Source of the DNA: Blastomonas natatoria
GTDB taxonomy: Bacteria; Pseudomonadota; Alphaproteobacteria; Sphingomonadales; Sphingomonadaceae
NCBI RefSeq assembly: GCF_003201955.1
Contig: NZ_QJJM01000003.1
Location: 172,538 to 236,537, forward strand
DNA length: 64,000 nucleotides
Direction of reading: 5' to 3'
A program made the position numbers and the translations under genes. Of this stretch, positions 1 to 8,517 are shown one piece after another (position 1 is the first letter of the stretch; each line of letters opens with the position of its first letter). The notes beneath the pieces were generated by a model. It was not told the origin of the DNA. It ran no database searches and saw only the letters and a program-made list of their open reading frames with translations.

Positions 1-607
1 ACAGCGCGAACATGCTGAAATTGGCCTCGTCCACCAGATCGATGCGCAGACCCTCGCGGGTGTCGGTAAAGCGGACGTTCTTCAGCAGCTTCTCCAGACC
101 GCCGCTCGAGCCCAGACGTTCTTCGAGCTGCTTCTTGAGCTTCTCGAACTGTTCCTTTTCGGCAGCCTTCTGCGCCTGCTGCGCCTGCTTCATCGCGGCA
201 CGCTGCTCTTCGGTCATCGTGCTGTAGGCGCTCTTGCCAGCCTCGTCGGCCGTGCCGGTGGCATCCTGGGGAATGGTGATCGTGCGGGTGCCGGTCTGAC
301 CTGCCCGGTTGGGATAATCGTCACGGCCGACGATGGATTCCCCGCCGAACAGCCCGTTGGAGCCGGCGCTGCCCGATTTCAGCTCGACGATCGTCGGCGC
401 GAAATAGTCGGCAATCGCCTTGCGGTCCTTTTCCTCGGTCGCACCGAGCAGCCACATCAGCAGGAAGAACGCCATCATTGCCGTCACGAAGTCAGCATAG
501 GCCACCTTCCACGCGCCGCCATGATGGCCGCCATGGCCTTCCTCGATGATCTTCTTGACGATGATCGGACGGACATTCTCGACCGGATCGGGCTTGCGCT
601 TCGCCAT
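1..607 (-). CDS. motB: Flagellar stator protein MotB (3' end beyond window)
   Basis: Partial gene: the start codon is at 607 and the frame is still open at base 1, giving about 202 residues. MotB anchors the stator to peptidoglycan and carries the proton-binding aspartate. The N-terminus is basic, followed by one membrane segment with the hallmark YADFVTAMMAFFLLMW, placing the essential Asp at residue 39. A charged Gln/Lys/Glu-rich plug/linker region follows, and the first part of the periplasmic OmpA-like domain is reached at the edge. It begins 3 bp after the motA stop, so the two genes are co-transcribed, as expected for a stator pair. The C-terminal peptidoglycan-binding residues cannot be checked. 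Confidence 0.95.
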   Translation of the reverse strand, partial: MAKRKPDPVENVRPIIVKKIIEEGHGGHHGGAWKVAYADFVTAMMAFFLLMWLLGATEEKDRKAIADYFAPTIVELKSGSAGSNGLFGGESIVGRDDYPNRAGQTGTRTITIPQDATGTADEAGKSAYSTMTEEQRAAMKQAQQAQKAAEKEQFEKLKKQLEERLGSSGGLEKLLKNVRFTDTREGLRIDLVDEANFSMFAL

Positions 608-610
608 GGC

Positions 611-1474
611 TTAGCGGCCCCGCATGCCGTCGAACACGTCGGCAAAGGTTGGCTGGTTGGCATGGCCCAGGCTCGAGCGTGCGGCCTCGATCACCAGCGG
701 CTGCGGATGGCCGTGCAGCGATGCGATGATGATCTGCTTGGCGACGTGATACATCGCGCCATCGGCCTCGATCACCTGCTTGCAGCGGTTGGCCAGCGGT
801 CCGACCAGGCCATAAGCGAGGAAAATCCCGAGGAACGTTCCGACCAGCGCCGAGCCGATCATCTCACCCAGAATGGCCGGCGGCTTGTCAATCGAGCCCA
901 TGGTCTTGACGATCCCGAGAACGGCCGCGACGATCCCGAGCGCGGGCAGGGCATCTGCCAGGTTCTGTAGCCCGTCGGCGGGCCCCACAGCTTCGTGGTG
1001 ATGCGTCTTGATGGCTTGGTCGACCACGTCCTCCACCGCATGCGGATCGAGCTGGCCCGACGAGACGACGACCAGCCGCAGCGAATCGCAGATCAGGTGG
1101 ATCAGCGTCGTGTCCTTCAGCAGCGTGGGATATTCGGAGAAGACCGAAGAGCTTTTCGGATCCTCGATATGCGGCTCGAGCGCCACCGGACCTTCGGTGC
1201 GCAGCATCTTCATCAGCTTGGATACCAGGAAGATGCAGTCGAGAAAGTCCTGCTTCTTGTATTTGGCACCCTTGAACGCTGTCTTGACGCCGCCGCCGAT
1301 CGCCTTGATGTGCGGGCCCGAATTTCCGATCAGCATCGATCCGGCAGCAGCTCCGCCGATGATCATCATTTCGAGCGGCAGTGCGTGAAGGATCACGCCC
1401 ATGCTGCCCCCGGCCAGAATGAAGCCGCCGAACACCATGACAATCAGGACGACAAAGCCAATTGCTGCGAACAT
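611..1474 (-). CDS. motA: Flagellar stator protein MotA
   Basis: 287 residues, close to the usual MotA length. MotA forms the ion channel with MotB and pushes on FliG. Four membrane segments are visible. The cytoplasmic loop has RTEGPVALEPHIEDP, holding the Arg and Glu that contact FliG in this family, and segment 3 has ALPALGIVAAVLGIVKTMG with the conserved channel proline. I chose the ATG at 1474 because AAGGGAA lies about 5 bases upstream and the protein then begins directly with membrane segment 1. An upstream in-frame ATG at 1531 would add 19 residues with no family resemblance. A sigma-28-type promoter lies at 1551-1578. Confidence 0.96.
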   Translation of the reverse strand: MFAAIGFVVLIVMVFGGFILAGGSMGVILHALPLEMMIIGGAAAGSMLIGNSGPHIKAIGGGVKTAFKGAKYKKQDFLDCIFLVSKLMKMLRTEGPVALEPHIEDPKSSSVFSEYPTLLKDTTLIHLICDSLRLVVVSSGQLDPHAVEDVVDQAIKTHHHEAVGPADGLQNLADALPALGIVAAVLGIVKTMGSIDKPPAILGEMIGSALVGTFLGIFLAYGLVGPLANRCKQVIEADGAMYHVAKQIIIASLHGHPQPLVIEAARSSLGHANQPTFADVFDGMRGR

Positions 1475-1550
1475 CGCGGTTCCCTTGATCGTGGTCCATG
1501 CGCACCGGACGGTGGCACAATGCGGGCCCAAACCGGCCCGTTCAGATCGT

Positions 1551-1578
1551 AGAACGGCTTTTGCTGAACGTGGTTAAG
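1551..1578 (-). promoter_or_regulatory. Sigma-28 (FliA) promoter of motAB
   Basis: On the minus strand the sequence reads CTTAA, 15 bases, GCCGTTCT. This is the spacing shared by six other promoters in the window, with the last two bases of the -10 differing from the common GCCGTTAA. It lies in the 153-bp gap between flgL and motA, with its predicted start about 70 bases before the motA ATG. It lets motAB be expressed late, separately from the upstream flg operon. Confidence 0.75.
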
Positions 1579-1627
1579 CGCAAAACAGGGTTAATGGATC
1601 GAGCCTGCCCGTTAACCGCGTGCGCGA

Positions 1628-2491
1628 TCAGCGCAGATAGTCGAGCAGCGACTGCTGCGAGATCTTGGCATAGACGGCCTGGGTTGCCTGCAGGTTGGTG
1701 AGCAGCGTCTGCAGCCGGGTCAGCGCCTCGGCCACATTCGCATCGACCAGTTCCGACCGGCGCGAGGCGAGGGCAAGATTGCTCTGCTTCAATTCCTCGC
1801 GGGCGAACTCGATCGACCCCTTCACGACGCCCTGCCGGGTGAGCAGCTGCGTCATCCGGTCGATGGCGCCGTCCAGCGCCGCGATCTGGGCGCCGCGGGT
1901 CGCAGGACCAGTGGTCGGGTCTGCATCGCGAATGGCGGCTGCCGTATCAGCCATGATCTGCCCGAGGCTGCTGGTCGCTCCGCCGCCGATATCGATATTG
2001 GCCTGAACCTCGTCGAGATTGGGCGCTGCCACAACGAAGCGTGCATCGCCCATCGGGATGCGGATCGCCGGTCCGGTACCGAAGAGCTGCCCGCCGAAAT
2101 TGTCGCGCTGGCCCAGGGCGTCGTTGAAGTCCGAATTGATGCCTTCGACTTCCAGCGCGAGCACTTCGGGGTCGGTCGGGCTGATCGTTCCGGTATTGGC
2201 CAGGAGCAGCAGCTCGCGGGTGCGGATCAGGCCGCTGACGATCGTGTTGAGGCTTGCCTCCGCCTGGTTGGCGCGGGTGTCTGCGCGGCCAAGATTGTTG
2301 ACCCACGCGGCTTCGTCGCCCTGAAAGCGCGAGATGTTGGACGCTTCCAGCCAGGCCTTGGGGTCGTTCGAAGGCCGGGCAATGCGGCTTTCGCCGCCCA
2401 CCAGCGCCTGCTGATCGGCGATCTGCTGGCTCAGCCGCACCTGACGGGTGACATCCTGTGGGGCGCGATAGCGGTTTACGGACTGGACCAT
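1628..2491 (-). CDS. flgL: Hook-filament junction protein FlgL
   Basis: 287 residues, a little shorter than enterobacterial FlgL. FlgL (HAP3) joins the hook-associated protein FlgK to the flagellin filament. The N-terminus has the coiled-coil rod pattern (VTRQVRLSQQIADQQALV), a flagellin-like RANQAEASLNTIVSGLIRTRELLLLA, and a C-terminal helix ending YAKISQQSLLDYLR. It is the last gene of the flgB-L series, 16 bp after flgK. A role in hook-filament joining follows from the family and position. Confidence 0.93.
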   Translation of the reverse strand: MVQSVNRYRAPQDVTRQVRLSQQIADQQALVGGESRIARPSNDPKAWLEASNISRFQGDEAAWVNNLGRADTRANQAEASLNTIVSGLIRTRELLLLANTGTISPTDPEVLALEVEGINSDFNDALGQRDNFGGQLFGTGPAIRIPMGDARFVVAAPNLDEVQANIDIGGGATSSLGQIMADTAAAIRDADPTTGPATRGAQIAALDGAIDRMTQLLTRQGVVKGSIEFAREELKQSNLALASRRSELVDANVAEALTRLQTLLTNLQATQAVYAKISQQSLLDYLR

Positions 2492-2507
2492 GGGATTTCT
2501 TCCGACC

Positions 2508-3839
2508 TCAGAACACGTTCAATATGGATTGCATGGTTTCGCGCGCGACCTGAATGACCCGGGCGGACGCCTCGTACGCCTGTTGCAAGCGGATCAGATC
2601 GCCTGCCTCGCGATCCAGATCGACCCCCGAAATCGCATCACGGCGGCGCCGTGCGCCCTCATCCAGCGCGGTCGCGGCATTGGATTCGCTGCGCAGCGCC
2701 GACAGGTTGGTGGCAAAGCCAGCCATGAAATTGTTCCACTTGGTCTCGACGCCATCGGTGGTGCGCAAATCGGGAATGTTCAGCAGGTTGCCATTGGGCG
2801 TGCCATCGGCCGCTGCAACTGCAAGCTGCGCGATGTCGGTGGTGGTCACCGTCAGTGTCGAGATTCCGCCGGGCATCGAGAGCAGTGGCGCGCCGGGAGC
2901 GCCAGCCAGCGTGCGACCATTGGCCTGCCATGTATTGATGTCGGTGACGAACTGCTGCGCCAGCGCGGTCAGATCGTCCAGCCTGCCCTGCGCCGTCGCT
3001 CCGGCGCGGCTCAGACCTGCCAGCGAGCCTTCGCTCGGCACCGCGACCGCGACACCGTTGACCTGCAGCGCCAGGCTGCCATCGGTATTGCTCGCAACCG
3101 CCACATTGGCAAAGAAGTTCACCGCTGCCAGCTGCTCGCCGCCATAGGTCAGGCTTGCCGTGCCATTGGGGGCGAGCGTGATGGTGGCATTCAGTTTTTC
3201 GGTGATCGTGGCCAGCATCGCATCGCGCGCGTCGAGCAGGCCGGCATGGGCGTCGGTGCCTTCCATGGTGCGCGTGATGTCGAGATTGATCTTGTTCAGA
3301 TTTTCGAGCGCGGCGTTGAGCGTATCGACTTCCTGCGTCGCGCCCTGGCTCACCTGTTGCGCGGTCAGCGTCATGTTGCCGGCGGTGCGGCGAAATGCAT
3401 CGACCACCGCGTCGAGCTCGCTCAGCAGGGTAAGCTTCAGCGAATTGTCGAACGGGGCAGCAGCCACCTCTTCGGCGCGGCTGAAAAACGTGTTGAGCCG
3501 CGATCCGACATTGGATCCGGCATTGTCGAGATTGGTTTCCAGCCGCTCCATCCAGGTCAGCTGGGTTTCGGCGCGGATGCGTGCGGCGCCGCTCTGGCGA
3601 ACCTGCGCCTCGATGAACTCGTCGGACGCGCGGACGGTCTGCGATATCTTCACGCCATTCAGCCCGGATTGGGCCTTGTAGGCAGGGTTCAGCGAGCTGG
3701 AGACCGTGGCATCGCTCATCTGCACGGTGCGGCGGACATAATCGGGATTTTCGGCATTGGCGATGTTGTGCGACACCGCCTCCATCGATCGTGAAAATGC
3801 GCGCAGGCCCGATCGGCCGATGGTCAGCAGGTTGCTCAT
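2508..3839 (-). CDS. flgK: Hook-associated protein 1 FlgK
   Basis: 443 residues, about 100 shorter than E. coli FlgK, suggesting a reduced outer domain. FlgK is the first junction protein on the hook. The N-terminus carries the rod/hook signature (GLRAFSRSMEAVSHNIANAENPDYVRRTV), and the C-terminus has the matching helix DRQ/EAGDLIRLQQAYEASARVIQVARETMQSILNVF-like segment ending at the last residue. Its ATG overlaps the flgJ stop codon in an ATGA arrangement, so the two are probably translationally coupled. Confidence 0.95.
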   Translation of the reverse strand: MSNLLTIGRSGLRAFSRSMEAVSHNIANAENPDYVRRTVQMSDATVSSSLNPAYKAQSGLNGVKISQTVRASDEFIEAQVRQSGAARIRAETQLTWMERLETNLDNAGSNVGSRLNTFFSRAEEVAAAPFDNSLKLTLLSELDAVVDAFRRTAGNMTLTAQQVSQGATQEVDTLNAALENLNKINLDITRTMEGTDAHAGLLDARDAMLATITEKLNATITLAPNGTASLTYGGEQLAAVNFFANVAVASNTDGSLALQVNGVAVAVPSEGSLAGLSRAGATAQGRLDDLTALAQQFVTDINTWQANGRTLAGAPGAPLLSMPGGISTLTVTTTDIAQLAVAAADGTPNGNLLNIPDLRTTDGVETKWNNFMAGFATNLSALRSESNAATALDEGARRRRDAISGVDLDREAGDLIRLQQAYEASARVIQVARETMQSILNVF

Positions 3840-4198
3840 GGCTTGTCGATCCCGAACTGCTTCAGCACCATGTCGGCGATGCCGAAGCTCTGTTTCTTGG
3901 CCATGTCGTCGGCGACGCGCGCGTCCATCAGGTCGCGGAACTGGTCGGTCGCCGAAGAGCCGAGCAGCGTATCGCCATCGGTGGCGGTGCGCATGGCGCC
4001 GATCATCTGACGCAGGAAGATGGCCTCGAACGATTGCGCCGCCTTGCGCAGATCTGCCTTCTCCGCCTCGCTCTTGCCGGGCGCGGCAGCATCGGGTGCG
4101 CTGGCAGCGTCGGTCAGCGCCCTTGCAGGCTTTGCGAGCGGCATCGCGGCGCTGGTCCGGGCCAGCGGGAATGCGGCGGAGGCGTGCATCACGGTCAC
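3836..4198 (-). CDS. flgJ: Rod-binding protein FlgJ, short form without muramidase
   Basis: 120 residues, matching only the N-terminal rod-binding (rod cap) half of enterobacterial FlgJ. The core motif LRKAAQSFEAIFLRQMIGAMR and the following DQFRDLMDARVADDMAKKQSFGIADMV are typical. There is no glucosaminidase domain. In alphaproteobacteria the wall-cutting activity is usually a separate protein, and the transglycosylase gene at 12907 fits that role. It overlaps flgI and flgK by 4 bases at either end. Confidence 0.88.
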   Translation of the reverse strand: MTVMHASAAFPLARTSAAMPLAKPARALTDAASAPDAAAPGKSEAEKADLRKAAQSFEAIFLRQMIGAMRTATDGDTLLGSSATDQFRDLMDARVADDMAKKQSFGIADMVLKQFGIDKP

Positions 4199-5307
4199 AG
4201 GATCACCAGCTCTGCCTTGAGCGAACCGGATTGCTTCAACGCTTCCAGGATCGCAGCCAGATCGCTGGGCGATGCGCCGATCGCGTTGATGGTCTCGACA
4301 ATCTCGGACAAGTTGGCACCTTTCGTGATTTCGAATGCCGGGTTCGTCTCTTCCTCGATCTCTACCTGGCTGCGCTGTTCGACAGCGGTCTGACCCTGGC
4401 TGAACGGTGCGGGCTGCACGACCGTGGGGGCTTCCTGCACCTTCACCGTCAGCTTGCCATGACTTACCGCCGCAGGCCCGATCCGCACCGCGCCATTGAT
4501 AACGACCGTACCCGTGCGCGCGTTAACAATTACTTTCGCCGCAGCCTCGGCCGGGGTCACCGGAATGTTCTCAATTCGGGACATCATCAGCACGCGTTCC
4601 TGCGGCGTCACCGGGGCGGCGATCCGCACCGACACGGCATCATTGGCGACTGCCAGCGCATAGCCGAACTGGCCGTTGATCGCGTCTGCCACGCGCATCG
4701 CGGTGGTCAGGTCGGCATCGTTCAGGTTGAACAGCAGGTGCGGGCTCTGGTCGAACCCGGTGTCCACGGCGCGTTCCACCGTCGCCCCGCCGGCGATGCG
4801 ACCGACCGACGGAATGTTGACCACCGTGTTGGATCCGTCCGCGCCGGTCACGCCCAGTCCGCCCACCGCCAGATTGCCCTGGGCCATGGCATAGATCTGT
4901 CCATCGGCACCCAGCAGCGGCATCATGATGAGCGTGCCGCCGCGCAGCGACTTGGCCTGGCCTATGGCGGAAACGGTCACATCGAGGCGCTGGCCCGGCT
5001 TGGCCATCGGCGGCAGCTCGGCCGTGACCATGACCGCAGCGGCGTTGCGGGTGGCCGGGTTGATGCCTGGCGGCAGCGTCAGGCCGAAGCGGTTGGTCAC
5101 GCCGCGCATGGCGAGCGTGGCATATTGCAGATTGTCGTCGCCGGTTCCGGGCAGGCCGACCACGATGCCATAGCCGGTCAGCTGGTTGGCACGCAGACCC
5201 TGGAATGCGCCAAGATCCTTGATCCGTTCGGCCTGGACAGGCTGTGTCGCGGCACACAGCGCCAGCAGCAGCGCGGCGAACATGCGGAAGGTTGAGGCAA
5301 GGGTCAT
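4195..5307 (-). CDS. flgI: Flagellar P-ring protein FlgI
   Basis: 370 residues, normal length. FlgI forms the P-ring bushing around the rod in the peptidoglycan layer. A Sec signal peptide is visible at the start, with hydrophobic MFAALLLALCAATQPVQA and likely cleavage before ERIKDLG. The mature start has the family hallmark GVRxNQLxGYGIVVGLPGTGD, here LRANQLTGYGIVVGL. It follows flgH by 12 bp and overlaps flgJ. Confidence 0.97.
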   Translation of the reverse strand: MTLASTFRMFAALLLALCAATQPVQAERIKDLGAFQGLRANQLTGYGIVVGLPGTGDDNLQYATLAMRGVTNRFGLTLPPGINPATRNAAAVMVTAELPPMAKPGQRLDVTVSAIGQAKSLRGGTLIMMPLLGADGQIYAMAQGNLAVGGLGVTGADGSNTVVNIPSVGRIAGGATVERAVDTGFDQSPHLLFNLNDADLTTAMRVADAINGQFGYALAVANDAVSVRIAAPVTPQERVLMMSRIENIPVTPAEAAAKVIVNARTGTVVINGAVRIGPAAVSHGKLTVKVQEAPTVVQPAPFSQGQTAVEQRSQVEIEEETNPAFEITKGANLSEIVETINAIGASPSDLAAILEALKQSGSLKAELVIL

Positions 5308-5319
5308 GTCAAAGGGCCT

Positions 5320-6018
5320 TCAGAACGGGCTGATGATTTCGAAGAAGCGCTGCAACCAGCCCTTCTGGCTGGCGCGGGCGATCTCGCCGGTGCCGCCATA
5401 GATGATCTGCGCATTGGCAACGCGAGAGGAGGGAACGACATTCTCCGCGCTGATATCGACCGCGCGGACGATGCCGCTGAAGCGGATATGCTCTGCGCCG
5501 CGGTTGAGGCTGATGAGCTTTTCGCCGCGCACCAGCATCGTGCCGTTGGGATAGACCTCCGCGATGGTCGCGGTGATCTGGCCCTGCAGCGAGTTGGATT
5601 GCTGCGCCGTACCCGTACCCTGGAAGCTGGTATTGCCTCCGGCGCCGATATCGCTGGGGCTGAAGAAGCTGAACGGGCCGGTCGCAGGCGGGGTCAGGCC
5701 GATGGTGCCATTGCGTTCGGTATTGGCGCCGTTGGACTTGGCCGCCTGGGTGCGTTCGACCAGCGCGATGGTCAGCACATCGCCCACCATCGCGGCACGT
5801 GCGCCATTGGTCAGCGCCGAATAGCCGTTGCTGGCCTGAAAGATCGCGCCATTGGGCACGGCAGGCGCCGGCTGCGGCATCGACAGGGTCGGCGCATAGT
5901 CCGGATCGGGCTGGATCGGCGCTTTCTTCTTCTTGGCAAGCGCCGGCGTTGCCGCGCAGAGCGCGACAACCAGAGCTGCCGTCAGGCCGTGGCGAAGAGA
6001 GGTGCGAAGCATTGTCAT
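5320..6018 (-). CDS. flgH: Flagellar L-ring protein FlgH
   Basis: 232 residues. FlgH forms the outer-membrane L-ring. The C-terminal two thirds show family motifs such as GDVLTIALVERTQAAKSN, GQITATIAEVYPNGTMLVRGEK and FSGIVRAVDIS, ending YGGTGEIARASQKGWLQRFF. FlgH is normally a lipoprotein. Here the hydrophobic segment LVVALCAATPALA is followed by KKKK and the only cysteine is preceded by Val-Ala-Leu, not by a normal lipobox with Gly, Ala or Ser before Cys. Signal peptidase I cleavage after ALA is therefore an alternative. Confidence 0.95.
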   Translation of the reverse strand: MTMLRTSLRHGLTAALVVALCAATPALAKKKKAPIQPDPDYAPTLSMPQPAPAVPNGAIFQASNGYSALTNGARAAMVGDVLTIALVERTQAAKSNGANTERNGTIGLTPPATGPFSFFSPSDIGAGGNTSFQGTGTAQQSNSLQGQITATIAEVYPNGTMLVRGEKLISLNRGAEHIRFSGIVRAVDISAENVVPSSRVANAQIIYGGTGEIARASQKGWLQRFFEIISPF

Positions 6019-6024
6019 CTATCC

Positions 6025-6816
6025 TCAGCCGACCTGCTGGTTGGCGAACTGGAGCATCTCGTCGGTCGCCTTGATCATCTTGGAATTGACCTCATAGGCG
6101 CGCTGCGTCTCGATCATGTCGACCAGCTCCTCGACGATATTGACGTTCGATCCTTCCAGCACGCCCTGGCGGATGGTGCCCCGGCCTTCGATGCCGGCTG
6201 CGCCGGTGACCGGCGGGCCGCTGGCGGCAGTCTGGGTGAGCAGATTGTTGCCGATCGACTGCAGGCCGGCGGGATTGACGAAGCTGGCAAGCTCCATCTG
6301 GCCCAGTTCGCTGGGATCGGTCTGCCCGGCAAGCGTTGCCGAAACCATGCCGTCCGAGCCGATGGTGATGCTGGTGACGCCCGGCGGGATCTGGATGTTG
6401 GGGACGACCGGCAGGCCTTCCTGCGTGACCAGCAGACCGTCTGCGGTCTGGGTGAAATTGCCGGCGCGCGTGAAGGCAAAGCTGCCATCGGGCAGCTGCA
6501 GCTGGAAATAGCCATTGCCTTCGATCATCACGTCGAGCGCGTTGTTGGTGATCTGGGCCGAACCCTGGGTTTCGATGCGGCTTGTGTTGGCGACCCGGAC
6601 CCCGGTGCCGACCGAAAGGCCGGTGGCATAGCGGTTCTGCGCATCGGCGCGGGCGCCCGGAGCAATCTGCTGCTGATAGGCCAGCGATTCGAAATTGGCC
6701 CGGTCGCGCTTGAAACCGGTGGTGTTCACGTTCGCCAGGTTGTTGGCGATGACGCGCATCTTGGTGTTCTGTGCGTCCAGCCCGGTGCGGGCGACCTGAA
6801 GGGCTCCGTTGCTCAT
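6025..6816 (-). CDS. flgG: Distal rod protein FlgG
   Basis: 263 residues, the standard length. FlgG builds the distal rod. The N-terminus reads ALQVARTGLDAQNTKMRVIANNLANVNTTGFKRDRANF and the C-terminus has GSNVNIVEELVDMIETQRAYEVNSKMIKATDEMLQ, both diagnostic for rod proteins of the FlgG type. It lies between flgF and flgH, the order found in most proteobacteria. Confidence 0.97.
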   Translation of the reverse strand: MSNGALQVARTGLDAQNTKMRVIANNLANVNTTGFKRDRANFESLAYQQQIAPGARADAQNRYATGLSVGTGVRVANTSRIETQGSAQITNNALDVMIEGNGYFQLQLPDGSFAFTRAGNFTQTADGLLVTQEGLPVVPNIQIPPGVTSITIGSDGMVSATLAGQTDPSELGQMELASFVNPAGLQSIGNNLLTQTAASGPPVTGAAGIEGRGTIRQGVLEGSNVNIVEELVDMIETQRAYEVNSKMIKATDEMLQFANQQVG

Positions 6817-6840
6817 CTCTTCATTCTCCGTTCGTCAGGC

Positions 6841-7584
6841 TCAGCTCGGCATCCGCATGATGGATGCGCCGCCATCGTCCATTTCCTGCGCGGTGGTCAG
6901 CATCTTGACCTGGGTTTCCCAGGCACGGCTGGCCTCGATCATGTCGACCAGCGCCTGGGTCATGTTCACATTCGATCCTTCCAGCGCCCCGGTGGTTACC
7001 GTGGCATCGGGATCTTCGGGCAGGGCGCCGTCATTCGGCACCCGGAAAAGGCCATCAAGGCCCTTCTTGATGTCGCTGCCTTGCGGGCTGACCAGCTTGA
7101 GCCGGCCCGCCTCGATCGGCTGGTTGGGATCGCCGCCGGCTGGCACGATCGAGATCGCGCCGTCGGACGAGATGCTGATCTTGTCCGCCTGGGGCAGCGT
7201 GATGGGGCCGCCTTGGCCGAGAACGGGATGCCCGTCCCCGGTGGTCAGCAGCCCGCTTTCGTTGACCATCAGGTCGCCGCGCCGGGTATAGGCCTCTGCA
7301 CCGTCGGGCGCCTGGACGCCGAGCAGCGCGTCGCCATTGAGCGCGATGTCCAGCGCCCCGCCGGTCATCTCGACCGTGCCCGCGTTCATGTCTGCGCCGA
7401 CCACGGCCTCGCTGGTCGAGGCGCGGCTGGCCAGACCGTCGCCCTGCACATAGAGCGCACGGGCATTGACGATCTCTGCACGAAAGCCTGTCGTGTCGGC
7501 ATTCGCCATGTTGTTGGCGATCGCCGTCTGGCGGTTCATGATGCCCTGCATGGCTTTCAGGTTGATGTGGATCATCTTGTCCAT
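6841..7584 (-). CDS. flgF: Proximal rod protein FlgF
   Basis: 247 residues, normal for FlgF. The rod signature near the start (IMNRQTAIANNMANADTTGFRAE) and the C-terminal ALVDMIEASRAWETQVKMLTTAQ identify the family, and a FlgF-type middle (DALLGVQAPDGAEAYTRRGDLMVNESGLL) separates it from FlgG. It lies 24 bp upstream of flgG in the transcription order. Confidence 0.95.
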   Translation of the reverse strand: MDKMIHINLKAMQGIMNRQTAIANNMANADTTGFRAEIVNARALYVQGDGLASRASTSEAVVGADMNAGTVEMTGGALDIALNGDALLGVQAPDGAEAYTRRGDLMVNESGLLTTGDGHPVLGQGGPITLPQADKISISSDGAISIVPAGGDPNQPIEAGRLKLVSPQGSDIKKGLDGLFRVPNDGALPEDPDATVTTGALEGSNVNMTQALVDMIEASRAWETQVKMLTTAQEMDDGGASIMRMPS

Positions 7585-7633
7585 GTCAGGGCACCTTGGT
7601 GTTTTGCTTTACAATCGGGTTAAGCGCCGGTCA

Positions 7634-8464
7634 TCAGACCTGCAGGTTGACGATCGTCTGGGTCAGCGTGTTGGCGGTTTCGAGCGCCTGGGCGTTCGCC
7701 TGGAAGTTGCGCTGGGCGGCGATCAGGCTCACCAGCTCTTCGGTCAGGTCGATATTGGCCGCTTCCAGCGTACCCGAGCGCACCGTGCCGAGAGGGCCGT
7801 TGCCTGCCTGGTTGAGCAGTGCGGTCCCCGAAATGCCGGTCGCCTGCCAATGCGCATCGCCAATCGGGCGAAGGCCTTCGGCTGCAGCAAAGCTGGCCAT
7901 CGCGATGGCCCCCAGACGGGTCGAGCTGCCGTTGGAGAAGGTGGCGGTCACCACGCCTTCATCGCCGATCGTGATGTTGGACAGCACTGCAGTGGCATCA
8001 TTGGGGTCGTTCTGCGGCAGCACGAAGTCGAACATGTCGGCCTGGGTATTGCCCGTCACCTGGCCGTTTGCGTCGACGGGCAGCATCTGAACCTTGTTGC
8101 CGATATTGTCGACGACCTCGCGGTTGACGTTCACCGAGAAGGAACCGTTGCGGGTATAGCTCTGCACCTGGCGCGGTGCGGGACCTTCCACCACGAAGAA
8201 GCCGTCACCGGCAATCGCGAGGTCCAGCGTGCGATCGGTCGTGTTGAGCGAACCTTGCGTGAACTGCTGGATGATGCCGGTCAGGCGCACGCCCTGTCCC
8301 GCCACGGAGCGGGTGCTCTGGGTCGGAGCGGAAGCGAACAGGTCACCAAAATTGGCCTTGCTCTTCTTGAAGCCGGTCGAGTTGCTGTTGGCGATGTTGT
8401 TCGAAACGGTCGCGAGATCGGTCTGGGCCGCTTTCAGGCCGCTGAGAGAGGTGATGAAGGACAT
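7634..8464 (-). CDS. flgE: Flagellar hook protein FlgE, unusually short
   Basis: 276 residues, against about 400 or more in most bacteria. The N-terminus (MSFITSLSGLKAAQTDLATVSNNIANSNSTGFKKSK) is the FlgE type and the C-terminus (LTEELVSLIAAQRNFQANAQALETANTL) closes the D0/D1 core. A central DGFFVVEGP and one short outer domain are present. The outer D2-type domain that gives most hooks their surface seems missing or minimal. Position between flgD and flgF supports hook identity over another rod protein. No frameshift is visible. Confidence 0.9.
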   Translation of the reverse strand: MSFITSLSGLKAAQTDLATVSNNIANSNSTGFKKSKANFGDLFASAPTQSTRSVAGQGVRLTGIIQQFTQGSLNTTDRTLDLAIAGDGFFVVEGPAPRQVQSYTRNGSFSVNVNREVVDNIGNKVQMLPVDANGQVTGNTQADMFDFVLPQNDPNDATAVLSNITIGDEGVVTATFSNGSSTRLGAIAMASFAAAEGLRPIGDAHWQATGISGTALLNQAGNGPLGTVRSGTLEAANIDLTEELVSLIAAQRNFQANAQALETANTLTQTIVNLQV

Positions 8465-8517
8465 TTGGGCTACTCCTCAGTGTAATTGCGTGGATCGGGT
8501 TGTTGAAGGCGGATGCG

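Noticed and set aside
5488..7623. A 711-codon plus-strand frame over flgH, flgG and flgF
   Set aside because: Shadow frame; the minus-strand proteins match their families end to end.
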